Assembly (NCBI RefSeq): GCF_023898315.1
Contig: NC_064621.1
Coordinates: forward strand, 533,655,383-533,719,382
Reading direction: 5' to 3'
Origin: Schistocerca nitens
Lineage: Eukaryota; Arthropoda; Insecta; Orthoptera; Acrididae
DNA: 64,000 nucleotides
Position numbers and translations under genes: made by a program. Of this stretch, positions 44,101-55,647 are shown one piece after another; the first letter of the stretch is position 1; every line of letters begins with the position of its first letter. Below the pieces are notes generated by a model that was not told where the DNA came from, searched no databases, and saw only the letters and a list, made by a program, of their open reading frames with translations.

Positions 44101-46475
44101 TGTTCTAACATCTGTAGTTGATGTAGACGACAAAGAATTACGTTGAATAATGTTTATTCAAGGAAGAACATCTCAAATAGACGGGAAGTGGTCTTGTGAT
44201 ATTCAGTTAAAATACGTACAGAAAATATCCTTATGAAATGCAGCAAAGTTACATTGAGAGTGTTACTAGAATGGTAGCACAATCCACGAACTAAATAATC
44301 ATGAAAGATGTGCAAAAACTAAGTCCATTTCATGAAGACAGTACATGAAATATTCACCTGCTCAAAATATTTGAGAGTTCGATGTGATAATCCACAGAGT
44401 AACACAGGTGATACAAAGTACAGTATCTCATACTCTGTCTGTGGAGCATATTCAGACCTCTCGAAATGTAAAGTCTCTTCAGGAGTTAAAGTATACTACC
44501 GTCTGTTCGCCACCCACAATCAACTAGACGCCAGAATCGCATATGTTACTATAGCCAGGCCTACCTTCTTCCATAACTCATGTAAAAGTGTCCGAATCGC
44601 TCACATAAACACTTCATTCAGAAAGATCCAGTTTCCACTTGACTCCCATAGTGTTCTTTCTATTGTCTGCTTTTCCTTTGGCTGAAGGCAGTCCCCACCA
44701 AAAATACCCCGTTCTGAAACTATACAGACATTATTTCATTTAAGATGACCATTTTACCCCAACGAACTAATATATTACAACAATATTTAAATAAAGAAAT
44801 GTTATAAATATTTGGTCACACTCAGATCATTCACAATAATTACAAATAAAGGTTTGTTCGTAAATAAATAAGCTAGTATTCTTGCACTAGTATACTCATG
44901 TTGAATGACAAGTTGATTGTTTGAACAGTTATTTACGCCTTCTTGGCGGAAGCATCTTTTGGTTCTCTTTTCAGGTGTAGTGACTGCTAACACATGCGAC
45001 TGACCACTTTTAAGCCAGCCCGCTCTTTTAATAGCACTTGCAATCAACACTTAAATAAAGTTACTGGCAAAATAGTAGACTGTTCATTAAATAACTACAC
45101 AAGTATGACAATATGTGAAGTATTCATCCCGTATTCATTAGCTGTGTAAATTTGGAGAATACGATGTTCTAACGAACTTTTGCAAATTGGAAAAGATATA
45201 AATGACATCATAAATCAGTAAATGAATAGACGCAGATGAGTGGCTTTCTAAAATGACAGCTATCATGCAATGTCGTCATCTGAGATACCCTTTGTTGAAA
45301 TCGAATAAAGCGTTTAAAAATTTGTTAATACAGAAGTTTGTAGTGAAAATGTTTATTCCCTGTGAAATATTAACTTCTGTAGCTATAAAGATATTGAGGT
45401 ATTGCTGTCCATTGGATGTGCCTCATTTTTCTGAGATCGCCGATGTATTCATATTTTCATTAGTATTTAACTAGAGTTATTGTAGAAGTTCGGAGAGCTG
45501 TAACTTAGCCATCTTTAAGACTGTCTGACACTCCACCATTTCTTGGCGCTCTATGCCGTCTAAGCGACCGTCTGTCGCCAAAATTTCCCGTACTGGGATT
45601 AACCTACGCCCTGTTCTTTGCTGACGCCCTTGCACTTGGTTCGCATGGAGTGGGCGCCGCTTCCAGCCCTGAGTGTAGGGCCCACTACCTTTCAGCCGTG
45701 CATCAAATTTAACTTATCTTGTAGCAATTCTAGGCGGCCAATTAGCTCGCCTAGATACTCGTAACGTTGCACTATTCAAATTCTTCGGCTTCTGATTTGT
45801 CTTACATAAGTATTTTCACTATCTGTGACACCACCATCCCTGATTCTTTAAAGAGTCGAACTCCAATGTACGAAACAGTTTCAAACGTCTGATTACTTTT
45901 CAGATGAGTTAATGTGTTAAATATTTGACGTTAAGCATGTTTACCTAAGGACTACCTTCCAATACAGTTTTTTGAGTTCTATGTAACATTTATACGTCCA
46001 ACATTGAGAACTATTTACATTTTTTGATAATCCAGTTTTTCTCCTAAACTACATGTCATATGATGATGTAATATTGTAGGTATCATCAGTGTATATGCGA
46101 ATACTGTCTGCAAAATGGGTGGCGAACAGAGTTAGTAGTAAAAAAATAAATTAAAACGTCGTGCTTGATGCTGAAGTTTTACTGCATGAACAACGAATAT
46201 TTAGTAAGTGATAAATTGATTTCCTTTCATTATTTTGTCGGTCTACAAGCGAGAAAAAGTTTCTAAAAGGTTCGAAATTATGTGTTAAGTTCGTTGGAAG
46301 TCACTAAGGGCTTTAATCCTCAAATAATGGATGAGTAAATACTGCGTAATTGCGCCCCGTGATTTGCGCTGTCCCAAGTCATGTACACAGTTTCTAACTG
46401 TAATACTTGTCTTATTGCTGTAAACCTTTAACGTATGATTCTACCGCCTAAAAAGTCGATTACGACAGCATTTTA
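41145..46475. other. Long unassigned region
   Basis: Only short frames without recognisable motifs. Landmarks are a poly-G tract at 42680-42691, a transposon-end-like string CAGGGTGTTTCACAAAGTTA near 42818, and a moderately GC-rich patch at 45500-45770. I see no gene here. Confidence 0.5.
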
Positions 46476-46479
46476 AATT

Positions 46480-46757
46480 TCTAAAATCCGTCAACAATCA
46501 TAATTTTTTTTAAAGTCATCTCTCTTCTGAATGGTTTGATGCGGGTCCACCACGAATTCCTCTCCTGTGTCAAAACCTTCATCTCAGGGTAGCACTTGCA
46601 ACCTGTGTCTTCAATTATTTGCCGGATGTATTGCAATCTCTGTCCTCTGCAGTTTTTAGCCTCTACAACTTCCTCTGGTAGATGGAAGTTATTCCCTGAT
46701 GCCTTAACAGATGCTATCCAGTCCCTTCTTCTCACTCGCAGTATATGCCGTACAATA
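46480..46757 (-). pseudogene. LINE C-terminal fragment
   Basis: The minus frame encodes RGQRLQYIRQIIEDTGCKCY followed by PEMKVLTQERNSWW, equivalent to the last ~50 residues of the endonuclease/RT LINE at 50.9 kb (RGRPRDEYTKQIQKDSGC and WEMKKLAQDRVAWR). Only the extreme C-terminus is present. It is joined directly to a plus-strand LINE of another lineage at about 46757. Confidence 0.65.
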
Positions 46758-47685
46758 TTAGGAGTAACTATCGAGAGCGGTCTAAAGTGGAGTGACCACA
46801 TAAAACAAATAGGGGAAAAGCAGATGCGAGACTGAGATTCGTAGGAAGAATATCCAAGAAGGAAATGTTTTATGAGGTGCTTGTTCGACCGATTGTTGAG
46901 TATTGTTTATCAATTTGGGACCCCTGCCAGGTAGGACTAACAGAGACTGTTGAGCCAGCTTAAGCGAAAGTATCTGTTAGATTTCAGTTTTGACAACACT
47001 TGGTCACAACAGTTAAGATTAGGTACTTTCTGTATGATAAATTTACTAATAGTGCATAACAGTGTTTCATTCTGACAGTGTGTTAATTCTGTAAATATTA
47101 GCTATTCCAGTTTACTGCATTGTATTAACCTATTTCGACTATCTCCTGACAAATGACCAGGGTAGTAAGTAATATATTCAAATGATTTATGCTTTTATGT
47201 TATACTTTCTGACATGTTCCACACCCACGAGAATCATCTCATTTTTTGGGTCTATAGAACGAAAACTGAATTTAATCCAATCTAATCTAAAAGAGATAAA
47301 GATCGAACAAAGAGCGGTGCGTTTCGTCACCGGTTCGATTAGTCGGCGCCAGAACTTTTCAGAGATACTCAACAAACTCCACTGACAGATTTTACAAGAG
47401 AGGGGTTGCGCATTACGGCGAAGTTTACTACTGAAATTTTAAGAGAACACTTTTCGGTTAGAATCGGACAACATATTTCTTCCTCCCACATACCTCTCGT
47501 CTGATCACGACCAGAAAAATCCGAGGAATTAGAGCCAACATAGAGGCTTATCGTCAGTTACTCTCTAACGTCCTATTCGCGCAGTGGAACAGGGTAGGGG
47601 GGGAGGTGAACTAGTTAGTGGTACCAGAAGTAACCTCCGCCACATACCATTAAGTGGCTTGCGGAGTATGTTGTAGATGTAGATT
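46755..47685 (+). mobile_element. LINE (same lineage as 34.25-35.69 kb), 3' part, with inserted LINE end
   Basis: VTIESGLKWSDHIKQIGEK (46762-46820) and the frameshifted continuation match the C-terminal third of the 34 kb LINE. Similarity jumps from about 46950 to 47284 (QRAVRFVTGSISRR) and ends GCGGAGTATGTTGTAGATGT near 47680. The intervening 334 bp is foreign. Confidence 0.72.
46950..47283 (+). mobile_element. LINE 3'-end insertion
   Basis: Ends in GACATGTTCCACACCCACGA and CCAATCTAATCTAA, a LINE 3' UTR with a TAATC-type tail, placed inside the plus-strand LINE. Confidence 0.55.
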
Positions 47686-47689
47686 ATTT

Positions 47690-48080
47690 TGATTGTTTTC
47701 TTGTACAAAACTTTTTGAGGTATGTTAACATGATGCTGCAAACTGCAACTATCTATATCTCATGGTGTTCTTAATGGTATCTGGAAATCAGGGAGGTTTT
47801 ACGTGAACATGCTGCATATCAATTTCCAAAATACTCAGCCAACTTTTGGAGAGTCAACAGCATGCGCCTAGAAAATGACGAGGAGTTCTAGAAATACCAA
47901 GTTATGTTTAAGACAGGAAACTTTTCTGCTGATAGCCTGTCGGCATGCCCACTTGTTGGGGGTTAGAAGCTGACAGACTGCAGGAAACGTTCCAGCCCCG
48001 TAAAGGCGCCTATTCACAGGTTGACCGTAATTGCAGCCAACAAGACATCTGGTGCGTTTTGTGAGTCCACAGATACAACA
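47690..48080. other. Unassigned sequence
   Basis: Nothing recognised. Confidence 0.5.
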
Positions 48081-48084
48081 GGCA

Positions 48085-48595
48085 AAGTTGGAACTTTGTG
48101 CCAGACCAGGATTCGAACCAGTGTCTCCTGCTTACTACGTAGGTACTCTGACCACTAAGCCATGTGGACACAATGGTCATTGCAACTGATCGGATTACCC
48201 AAGCACGCCTCCCGCCAGACCCAAATTCTCAATTTATCCACACGCTGCTAATGCCATGCCCCTCTCCCATTATCCTCGTTACTCCTGGCATTTCGCCGAT
48301 CCTCGTAAGACTTAGAGCCTGGTGTCCATTCGCACCGAAGAGATCACTGGGCATCATCGCCTTAATTAAATATGTGGTGTCTGTACTTTCGGACAAGTCC
48401 GAGGTAACGGGCAAGGGGCAGTACATTAGTAGTGTGTGGACAAGCTGACAATTTGGGTCAGACGGGAGGCGTCCTAGGGCAGTCCACGCAGTTGCAATGG
48501 CCACTGTGTCCGAATAGGTTAAAGGCCAGAGCATATGCCTGGTATGCAGGAGACTCGGGTTTCAATCCTGGTCCGCCACAAATTTTCAACTTTCC
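48085..48595. repeat. Palindrome with tRNA-like ends
   Basis: Left arm (48087 to ~48330) and right arm (~48335-48590) are inverted copies. For example GACGCCTCCCGTCTGACCC, on the minus strand of the right arm, matches CACGCCTCCCGCCAGACCC on the left. Both outer parts carry tRNA-like B-box strings (GGATTCGAACC on the left, GGTTTCAATCC on the right). Confidence 0.75.
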
Positions 48596-48872
48596 CCATT
48601 GATTTAAACCAATGAGCACTCGCAGCCAATGTCTGTAATTCCTTTGTGTCTTAATTCAAAGTGCCTGCTAGATCAAAATGGTTACTGTTCGTTCGAACAT
48701 GTCCTAAAGAACAGACGCCACACACATAAACATGAATGGATGTCATTAGGCCAACACGCTCGGACAGTTGCTCTGCAACATCTGATGAGGTAGACATCGC
48801 AGAAAAAATCATCAAAAACCAATGTATGAAGCACAGATCATGTGATTACGAGAACTGAGTGTGAATGAAAAG

Positions 48873-49096
48873 GAAGGAAGACCAGTGTTTAACGTCCCGT
48901 TGACATCAGGGTTATGAGAGACAGAGCACACGCTTGGAATGTGTCACAGATGGCAAATCGGCCGTGCCATTTCAAAAGAACCATTCCGGCATTTAAGGAA
49001 ATCACGGAAAACCTTAATCAGATGGCAGGACGCCGGATTTGAACTGCCATCCTCCCGTATGAAAGTCCAGTGTGTTAACCACTGCGCCACCTCGCT
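48873..49096 (-). mobile_element. tRNA-headed SINE ('ACCGAGCGAGG' family)
   Basis: Reverse copy ending at GCGCCACCTCGCT. Perfect duplication GAATGAAAAG at 48863-48872 and 49097-49106. Confidence 0.88.
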
Positions 49097-49109
49097 GAAT
49101 GAAAAGATG

Positions 49110-49875
49110 AAATAAAGTGATTATTTAAAAAAAGTAACCTACGCGGGAAGAAGTTTCACTAAAAAACAGTAAAATAAAACAAGAGAAGTTCGTAGTTTGA
49201 ATCAAATATGTACATGGCACAGTCTTGAAATTTTATTAGATAAGAGGGAAATTACGAGATTTCAAGATAACGCCTATTATAGTCGAAAATAAGAATTAAG
49301 AAATAATTGAGCAGGGTGTCACATTTTAAACATCTATTCTGCGACTGGAGTTACGATATGACAAAAATGTAGACGAAAAGCTGCACAAATTTCAGACAGT
49401 AGGTGGTACAATACACAGAACACTGAACTGCAAAATCCGAAAAGATGCAAAAATTAAATTTTATAAATCTATGTGATGCCATTACTGTTGTATTACAGTG
49501 AGAATGGACAAATAACTAGAAAGATGACGAAAAAATACAAACACCAGAGATAAGTTCTCCAGTTGGGTGTGACGTTGCACAAGAAGAGATTTACTAAAAA
49601 ATCAAAATGCTCGAAATCAGTTGAATGTGCAAGCTGTTACGGAAGAAATGGCAGAGTGTGGAAATAGGTAGAAGCAACATGTGAACAGAATAAAAGATAA
49701 AAGGCTACATAAAGAAAAGATCCTGAATCACAGCCCAAAAGATAGGAATGGCGTAAGTCGACCAAGGAAACTATGGGCATAAACTTTGTGAAGACGGAAC
49801 AGACAGAAGTGTAATCTCGAAATGCATCACGACGACGAAGATGCATTCTTTCACACAAAAAGAAAACAATAGTTA
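49110..49875. other. Unassigned sequence
   Basis: Purine-rich on plus, without a recognised gene or repeat. Confidence 0.45.
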
Positions 49876-49879
49876 CAGC

Positions 49880-50260
49880 TTACGGTTCGTTGGCGGTGTC
49901 TCTTCTCGGCTGGCAGCGTGACGGACATCCGGCTATAGTATGCATCCGTTAGCATGGCCCAAATTCGGCCTCAGTCGGTGCATTTCGCGGCGCCGTAGCG
50001 AATTCCTGGGCAGGGCGAACTTTCCCTACGGGCGCCTTCCATCAGCTCTGTCCCTGGGAAGCCCTGCAGCTCGAGTCTGCTCTCTCTTCTTCCCCTCGCC
50101 GCTGATGTCGACCTGATCAGTCCCGGTAATCACGCTCAGCCAATTGCTGCCGTGCGGTGGCGCCAGAAGCATGCGTAGTCTGTTGGAACTCAGGCGGCGG
50201 CAAAGTTTTGCACCGCCAAAATCTGGTCCACAGCCCCAAGAAATGAGGCAGCGCACTGGC
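49880..50260. other. GC- and CpG-rich patch
   Basis: Contains TTCGCGGCGCCGTAGCGAAT and AGCCAATTGC (CCAAT-like). Overlapping frames on both strands are explained by composition. It may be a promoter-like island or part of an unrecognised LTR; no flanking repeat supports the latter. Confidence 0.35.
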
Positions 50261-50491
50261 TCTAATTATCATATTTATACCATACATTTTATGCAAAAAA
50301 AATTTACTCATTCACGTCACAGTGAAAAAAACTCATATCATAATTTTTTTCTTTCTTTTTTTATGTGAAGTATTTACACTTTTGTCTTCCGTACAAACGT
50401 TTTGTCAAAACTTAGTTCAGTTATTGAGTGTTGTGTAACAAAATGCAATAGTGACTTACGCAACTTAAATGCAGTAATAATCTGATAGTTA

Positions 50492-50692
50492 AAAATATGG
50501 TTCAAATGGCTCTAAGCACTATGGGACTTAACATCTGAGGTCATCAGTCCCCTAGACTTAGAACTACTTAAACCTAACTAACCCAAGGACATCACACACA
50601 TCCATGCCCGAGGCAGGCTTCGAACCTGCGACCGTAGCAGCAGCGCGGGTCCGGACTGAAGCGCCTAGAACCGCTCGACCATAACGGCCGGC
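50492..50692 (-). mobile_element. SINE, class-II tRNA head (GCCGGCC family)
   Basis: Full-length reverse copy. Duplication GATAGTTAAAA flanks it on both sides. Confidence 0.93.
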
Positions 50693-52680
50693 GATAGTTA
50701 AAACCTTGCACTAACATAAACATGCAATAAACGCATGTCAGTTATGCGATAGAAACATAATTTTTTTCTTGTCCTATTGTTTGCAAGCAACAGTCAAATT
50801 TTCAGTAAACTGGCAAACATGCAAGCAGAAAAAAATAATCAGAACGTATTGCTTCGTCTGTATAGCAGACAACCATAAGAAATCCTATTGTTGTTGTTGT
50901 GGTCTTCAGTCCTGAGACTGCTTTGATGCAGCTCTCCATGCTACTCTATCCTGTGCAAGCTTCTTCATCTCCCAGTACCTACTGCAACCTGAATCCTTCT
51001 GAATCTGCTTAGTGTATTCATCTCTTGGTCTCCCTCTACGATTTTTACCCTCCACGCTGCCCTCCAATACTAAATTGGTGATCCTTCGATGTCTCAGAAC
51101 ATGTCCTAACAACCGATCCCTTCTTCTAGTCAAGTTGTGCCACAAGCTCCTCTTCTCCCCAATTCTATTCAATACCTCCTCATTAGTTATGTGATCAACC
51201 CATCTGATCTTCAGCATTCTTCTGTAGCATCACATTTCGAAAGCTTTTATTCTCTTCTTGTCTAAGCTATTTATCGTCCACGTTTCACTTCCATACATGG
51301 CTACACTCCATACAAATACTTTGAGAAACGACTTCCTGACACTTAAATCAATACTCGATGTTAACAAATTTCTCTTCTTCAGAAACGCTTTCCTTGCCAT
51401 TGCCAGTCTACATTTTATATCCTCTCTACTTCGACCATCATTAGTGATTTTGCTTCCCAAATAGCAAAACTCCTTTACTACTTTAAGTGTGTCATTTCCT
51501 AATCTAATTCCCTCAGCATCACTCCGAACTTTTCTTTTGTTTCCTTTACTGCTTGCTCAATATACAGATTGAATAGCATCGGGGAGAGGCTACAACCCTG
51601 TCTCACTCCCTTCCCAACCACTGCTTCCCTTTCATGCCCCTCGACTCTTATAACTGCCATCTGGTTTCTGTACAAATTGTAAATAGCCTTTCGCTCTCTG
51701 TATTTTACCCCTGCCACCTTCAGAATTTGAAAGAGTGTATTCCAATCAACATTGTCAAAAGCTTTCTCTAAGTCTACAAATGCTAGAAACGTAGGTTTGC
51801 CTTTCCTTAATCTTTCTTCTAAGATAAGTCGTAGGGTCAGTATTGCCTCACGTGTTCCAACATTTCTACGGAATACAAACTGATCTTCCCCGAGGTCGGC
51901 TTCTATCAGTTTTTCCATTCGTCTGTAAAGAATTCGCGTTAGTATTTTGCAGCTGTGACTTATTAAACTGATAGTTCGGTAATTCTCACATCTGTCAACA
52001 CCTACTTTCTTTGGGATTGGGATTATTATATTCTTCTTGAAGTCTGAGGATATTTCGCCTGTCTCATACATCTTAAGGTTGTCAGTAGTTCTAATGGAAT
52101 GTTGTCTACTTCAGGGGCCTTGTTTCGACTCAGGTCTTTCAGTGCTCTGTCAAACTCTTCACGCAATATCATATCTCCCATTTCATCTTCATCTACATCC
52201 TCTTCCATTTCCATACTATTGTCCTCAAGTACATCGCCCTTGTATAGGCCCTCTATATACTCCTTGCACCTTTCTGCTTTCTCTTCTTTGCTTAGAACTG
52301 TTTTTCCATCAAAGCTCTTGATATTCATGCAAGTGGTTCTCCTTTCTCCAAAGGTCTCTTTAATTTTCCTGTAGGCAGTATCTATCTTACCCCTAGTGAG
52401 ATAAGCCTCTACATCCTTACATTTGTCCTCTAGCCATCCCTGCTTAGCCATTTTGCACTTCCTGTCGATCTAATTTTTGAGACGTTTGTATTCTTTTTTG
52501 CCTGCTTCATTTACTGAATTTTTATATTTTCTCCTTTCATCAATTAAATTCAATATTTCTTGTTACCCAAGGGTTTCTATTAGCCCTCGTCTTTTTACCT
52601 ACTTGATCCTCTGCTGCCTTCACTATTTCATCCCTCAAAGCTACCCATTCTTCTTCTACTGTATTTCTTTCCCCCATTCC

Positions 52681-53126
52681 TGTCAATTGTTCCCTTACGC
52701 TCTCCCTGAAACTCTGTACAATCTCTGGTTCTTTCAGTTTATCCAGGTCCCATCTCCTTAAATTCCCACCTTTTTGCAGTTTCTTCAGTTTTAATCTACA
52801 GTTCATAACCAATAGATTGTGGTCAGAGTCCACATCTGCCCCTGGAAATGTCTTACGATTTAAAACCTGGTTCCTAAATCTCTGTCTTACCATTATACAC
52901 TCCTGTCAATTGTTCCCTTACGCTCTCCCTGAAACTCTGTACAATCTCTGGTTCTTTCAGTTTATCCAGGTCCCATCTCCTTAAATTCCCACCTTTTTGC
53001 AGTTTCTTCAGTTTTAATCTACAGTTCATAACCAATAGATTGTGGTCAGAGTCCACATCTGCCCCTGGAAATGTCTTACGATTTAAAACCTGGTTCCTAA
53101 ATCTCTGTCTTACCATTATACACTCC
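52681..53126 (-). repeat. 223-bp tandem duplication
   Basis: Units 52681-52903 and 52904-53126 are essentially identical, both ending TACACTCC. The last six bases, CACTCC, are the first six of the Tc1 TIR at 53121, so the first unit contains a scrap of transposon end. Confidence 0.93.
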
Positions 53127-54541
53127 AGGAAATTGAAATAAGAACACCGTGAATTCATTGTCCCAGAAGGGGAAACTTTATTGACACATTCCTGGGGTCA
53201 GATACATCACATGATCACACTGACAGAACCACAGGCACATAGACACAGGCAACAGAGCATGCACAATGTCGGCACTAGTACAGTGTATATCCACCTTTCG
53301 CAGCAATGCAGGCTGCTATTCTCCCATGGAGACGATCGTAGAGATGCTGGATGTAGTCCTGTGGAACGGCTTGCCATGCCATTTCCACCTGGCGCCTCAG
53401 TTGGACCAGCGTTCGTGCCGGACGTGCAGACCGCGTGAGACGACGCTTCATCCAGTCCCAAACATGCTCAATGGGGGACAGATCCGGAGATCTTGCTGGC
53501 CAGGGTAGTTGACTTACACTTTCTAGAGCACGTTGGGTGGCACGGGATACATGCGGACGTGCATTGTCCTGTTGGAACAGCAAGTTCCCTTGCCGGTCTA
53601 GGAATGGTAGAACGATGGGTTCGATGACGGTTTGGATGTACCGTGCACTATTCAGTGTCCCCTCGACGATCACCAGTGGTGTACGGCCAGTGTAGGAGAT
53701 CGCTCCCCACACCATGATGCCGGGTGTTGGCCCTGTGTGCCTCGGTCGTATGCAGTCCTGATTGTGGCGCTCACCTGCACGGCGCCAAACACGCATACGA
53801 CCATCATTGGCACCAAGGCAGAAGCGACTCTCATCGCTGAAGACGACACGTCTCCATTCGTCCCTCCATTCACGCCTGTCGCGACACCACTGGAGGCGGG
53901 CTGCACGATGTTGGGGCGTGAGCGGAAGACGGCCTAACGGTGTGCGGGACCGTAGCCCAGCTTCATGGAGACGGTTGCGAATGGTCCTCGCCGATACCCC
54001 AGGAGCAACAGTGTCCCTAATTTGCTGGGAAGTGGCGGTGCGGTCCCCTACGGCACTGCGTAGGATCCTACGGTCTTGGCGTGCATCCGTGCGTCGCTGC
54101 GGTCCGGTCCCAGGTCGACGGGCACGTGCACCTTCCGCCGACCACTGGCGACAACATCGATGTACTGTGGAGACCTCACGCCCCACGTGTTGAGCAATTC
54201 GGCGGTACGTCCACCCGGCCTCCCGCATGCCCACTATACGCCCTCGCTCAAAGTCCGTCAACTGCACATACGGTTCACGTCCACGCTGTCGCGGCATGCT
54301 ACCAGTGTTAAAGACTGCGATGGAGCTCCGTATGCCACGGCAAACTGGCTGACACTGACGGCGGCGGTGCACAAATGCTGCGCAGCTAGCGCCATTCGAC
54401 GGCCAACACCGCGGTTCCTGGTGTGTCCGCTGTGCCGTGCGTGTGATCATTGCTTGTACAGCCCTCTCGCAGTGTCCGGAGCAAGTATGGTGGGTCTGAC
54501 ACACCGGTGTCAATGTGTTCTTTTTTCCATTTCCAGGAGTG
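53121..54541 (-). mobile_element. Complete Tc1-like element, 1421 bp
   Basis: Left end CACTCCAGGAAATTGAAATA and right end (reverse complement CACTCCTGGAAATGGAAAAA) are TIRs continuing through AAGAACAC. TA flanks both sides (53119-53120 and 54542-54543). Removing it restores the LINE reading frame across the site. Confidence 0.95.
53275..54297 (-). CDS. Tc1-like transposase, uninterrupted
   Basis: The chosen start, ATG at 54297 (MPRQRGREPYVQLTDFERGR), gives 340 residues, the normal family length. An upstream ATG at 54513 would add 72 residues with no family resemblance. The N-terminal paired-like helix-turn-helix region (DFERGRIVGMREAGWTYRRI and VSTVHRCCRQWS) should bind the TIRs. Catalytic residues are D in VVFSDESRF, D in FQQDNARPHVS and E in SPDLSPIEHVW. 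There are 32 residues between D2 and E rather than the usual 34. The protein ends IAACIAAKGGYTLY with TAA at 53275. No stop or frameshift is present and both TIRs are intact, so it could encode active transposase. Promoter signals are not apparent. Confidence 0.92.
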   Translation of the reverse strand: MPRQRGREPYVQLTDFERGRIVGMREAGWTYRRIAQHVGREVSTVHRCCRQWSAEGARARRPGTGPQRRTDARQDRRILRSAVGDRTATSQQIRDTVAPGVSARTIRNRLHEAGLRSRTPLGRLPLTPQHRAARLQWCRDRREWRDEWRRVVFSDESRFCLGANDGRMRVWRRAGERHNQDCIRPRHTGPTPGIMVWGAISYTGRTPLVIVEGTLNSARYIQTVIEPIVLPFLDRQGNLLFQQDNARPHVSRATQRALESVSQLPWPARSPDLSPIEHVWDWMKRRLTRSARPARTLVQLRRQVEMAWQAVPQDYIQHLYDRLHGRIAACIAAKGGYTLY

Positions 54542-54984
54542 TATAATCTATCTGATACCTTCTAGTATCTCCAGGGCTCTTCCATGTATACAACCTTCTT
54601 TCATGATTATTAAACCAAGTATTAGCTATGATTAAGTTATGCTCTGCGCAAAATTCTACCAGGCGGCTTACTCTTTCATTTCTTAGCCCCAATCCATATT
54701 CACCTACTATGTTTCCTTCTCTCCCTTTCCCTACTGACGAATTCCAGTCACCCATGACTATTAAATTTTCGTCTCCCTTCACTACCTGAATAATTTCTTT
54801 TATCTCATCATATATTTCATCAATTTCTTCGTCATCTGCAGAGCTAGTTGGCATATAAAGTTGTACTACTGTAGTAGGCGTGGGCTTCGTGTCTATCTTG
54901 GCCACAATAATGCGTTCACTATGCTGTTTGTAGTAGCTTACCCGTACACCTATTTTTTATTCATTATTAAACCTACTCCTGCAT

Positions 54985-55283
54985 TACCCCTATTTGATTT
55001 TGTATCCTAAGCTAAGTAAATACTGCATTCAGCAAATTCTCATATGGAACTGATTTCAATGTTTTTGTTACAGTCGTTACACAAAATACATTGAACAGAC
55101 TCCCTTTTCCTTCACTTTTGTTGTTGTTCAAAATACGGCGCTACTCTCCGCCGAAAGATGCCAACGTCAAAGATACACTTGTCACAGACTAAAAAAAAAA
55201 GTTTGTCCGTCCTTTTAATGCAAGATTAATACTTTCTGTTCTTTTAGTAAGTTTTGTAAATCACACTCAGTTCTAATCACAGT
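54985..55283. other. Unassigned sequence
   Basis: Ends at the TIR of the next Tc1-like element; nothing recognised. Confidence 0.45.
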
Positions 55284-55318
55284 CTGCACTGGTGCGCAAA
55301 ACTTAAGAAAGGAAGTAA

Positions 55319-55527
55319 CACCGAGCGAACTGGCGCAGTGTTAAACACACTCGACTCGCATTCGGGAGGACGACGGTTCAAAACCCGCGTCCGACTATCC
55401 TGATTTAGGTTTTCCGTGATTTCCCTAAATCGCTTCAGGCAAAGGCCGGGATGGTTCCTTTGCAAGGGCCCGAACGTTTGAAGCTCCCCCCCCCCCCCCC
55501 CTCCCAGATTAACCAACCAACTAACGA
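55319..55527 (+). mobile_element. tRNA-headed SINE ('ACCGAGCGAG' family) in a TIR
   Basis: ACCGAGCGAACTGGCGCAGT head and CTAAATCGCTTCAGGCAAAG body, ending after a run of C near 55500. AAGTAAC-type duplication on both sides. Confidence 0.85.
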
Positions 55528-55647
55528 AAGTAACTTCCGCATGATGTGTTACTGCCAAGTAACATGGCTCGATGAAACTTGGACTATACATAGAAATAGC
55601 AGCTACAGTGTAGTAATACGCAATGAGACGAGAGGAAGTGACAAAAA

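Larger units (their letters stand above)
50906..54905 (-). pseudogene. LINE endonuclease/reverse transcriptase polyprotein, defective
   Basis: The AP-type endonuclease begins before MAKIDTKPTPTTVVQLYMPT (54905) and has LIVMGDWNSSVGK and RRYQIDY. The Tc1 sits right after that tyrosine. Beyond it come MVRQRFRNQVLNR and the endonuclease SDH motif (DVDSDHNLLVMNC), present twice because of the duplication. The linker and RT follow: NYRTISLISHSCKILTRILY, FVDLEKAFDNVDW and GVRQGCSLSPMLFNLYIE. The sequence then jumps from KETKEKF-like residues to YLGSKITNDGRSREDIKC, so the YADD/FADD palm box is deleted. The C-terminus RGRPRDEYTKQIQKDSGC runs to a stop at 50906. The clade is RTE-like or related, not settled. 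Confidence 0.85.
50890..54980 (-). mobile_element. Endonuclease/RT LINE, interrupted by Tc1
   Basis: The most complete LINE here: endonuclease (54905-54544, resuming after the Tc1), RT and C-terminal region. The 3' end lies at about 50890 next to a short TTG repeat (CAA tail on the coding strand). It carries a Tc1 insertion, a 223-bp duplication and an RT deletion. Confidence 0.88.

Noticed and set aside
49880..50260. LTR of a retrovirus-like element
   Set aside because: No matching second copy, primer-binding site or polypurine tract is visible nearby.
52037..52761. Plus-strand open frames rich in Ser, Leu and Phe
   Set aside because: Shadows of the minus-strand LINE coding sequence.
54298..54513. 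72-residue N-terminal extension of the intact Tc1 transposase
   Set aside because: It has no family resemblance and overlaps the TIR side. The internal ATG gives the normal length.
53632..54546. Several long plus-strand frames
   Set aside because: Antisense shadows of the intact Tc1 transposase.
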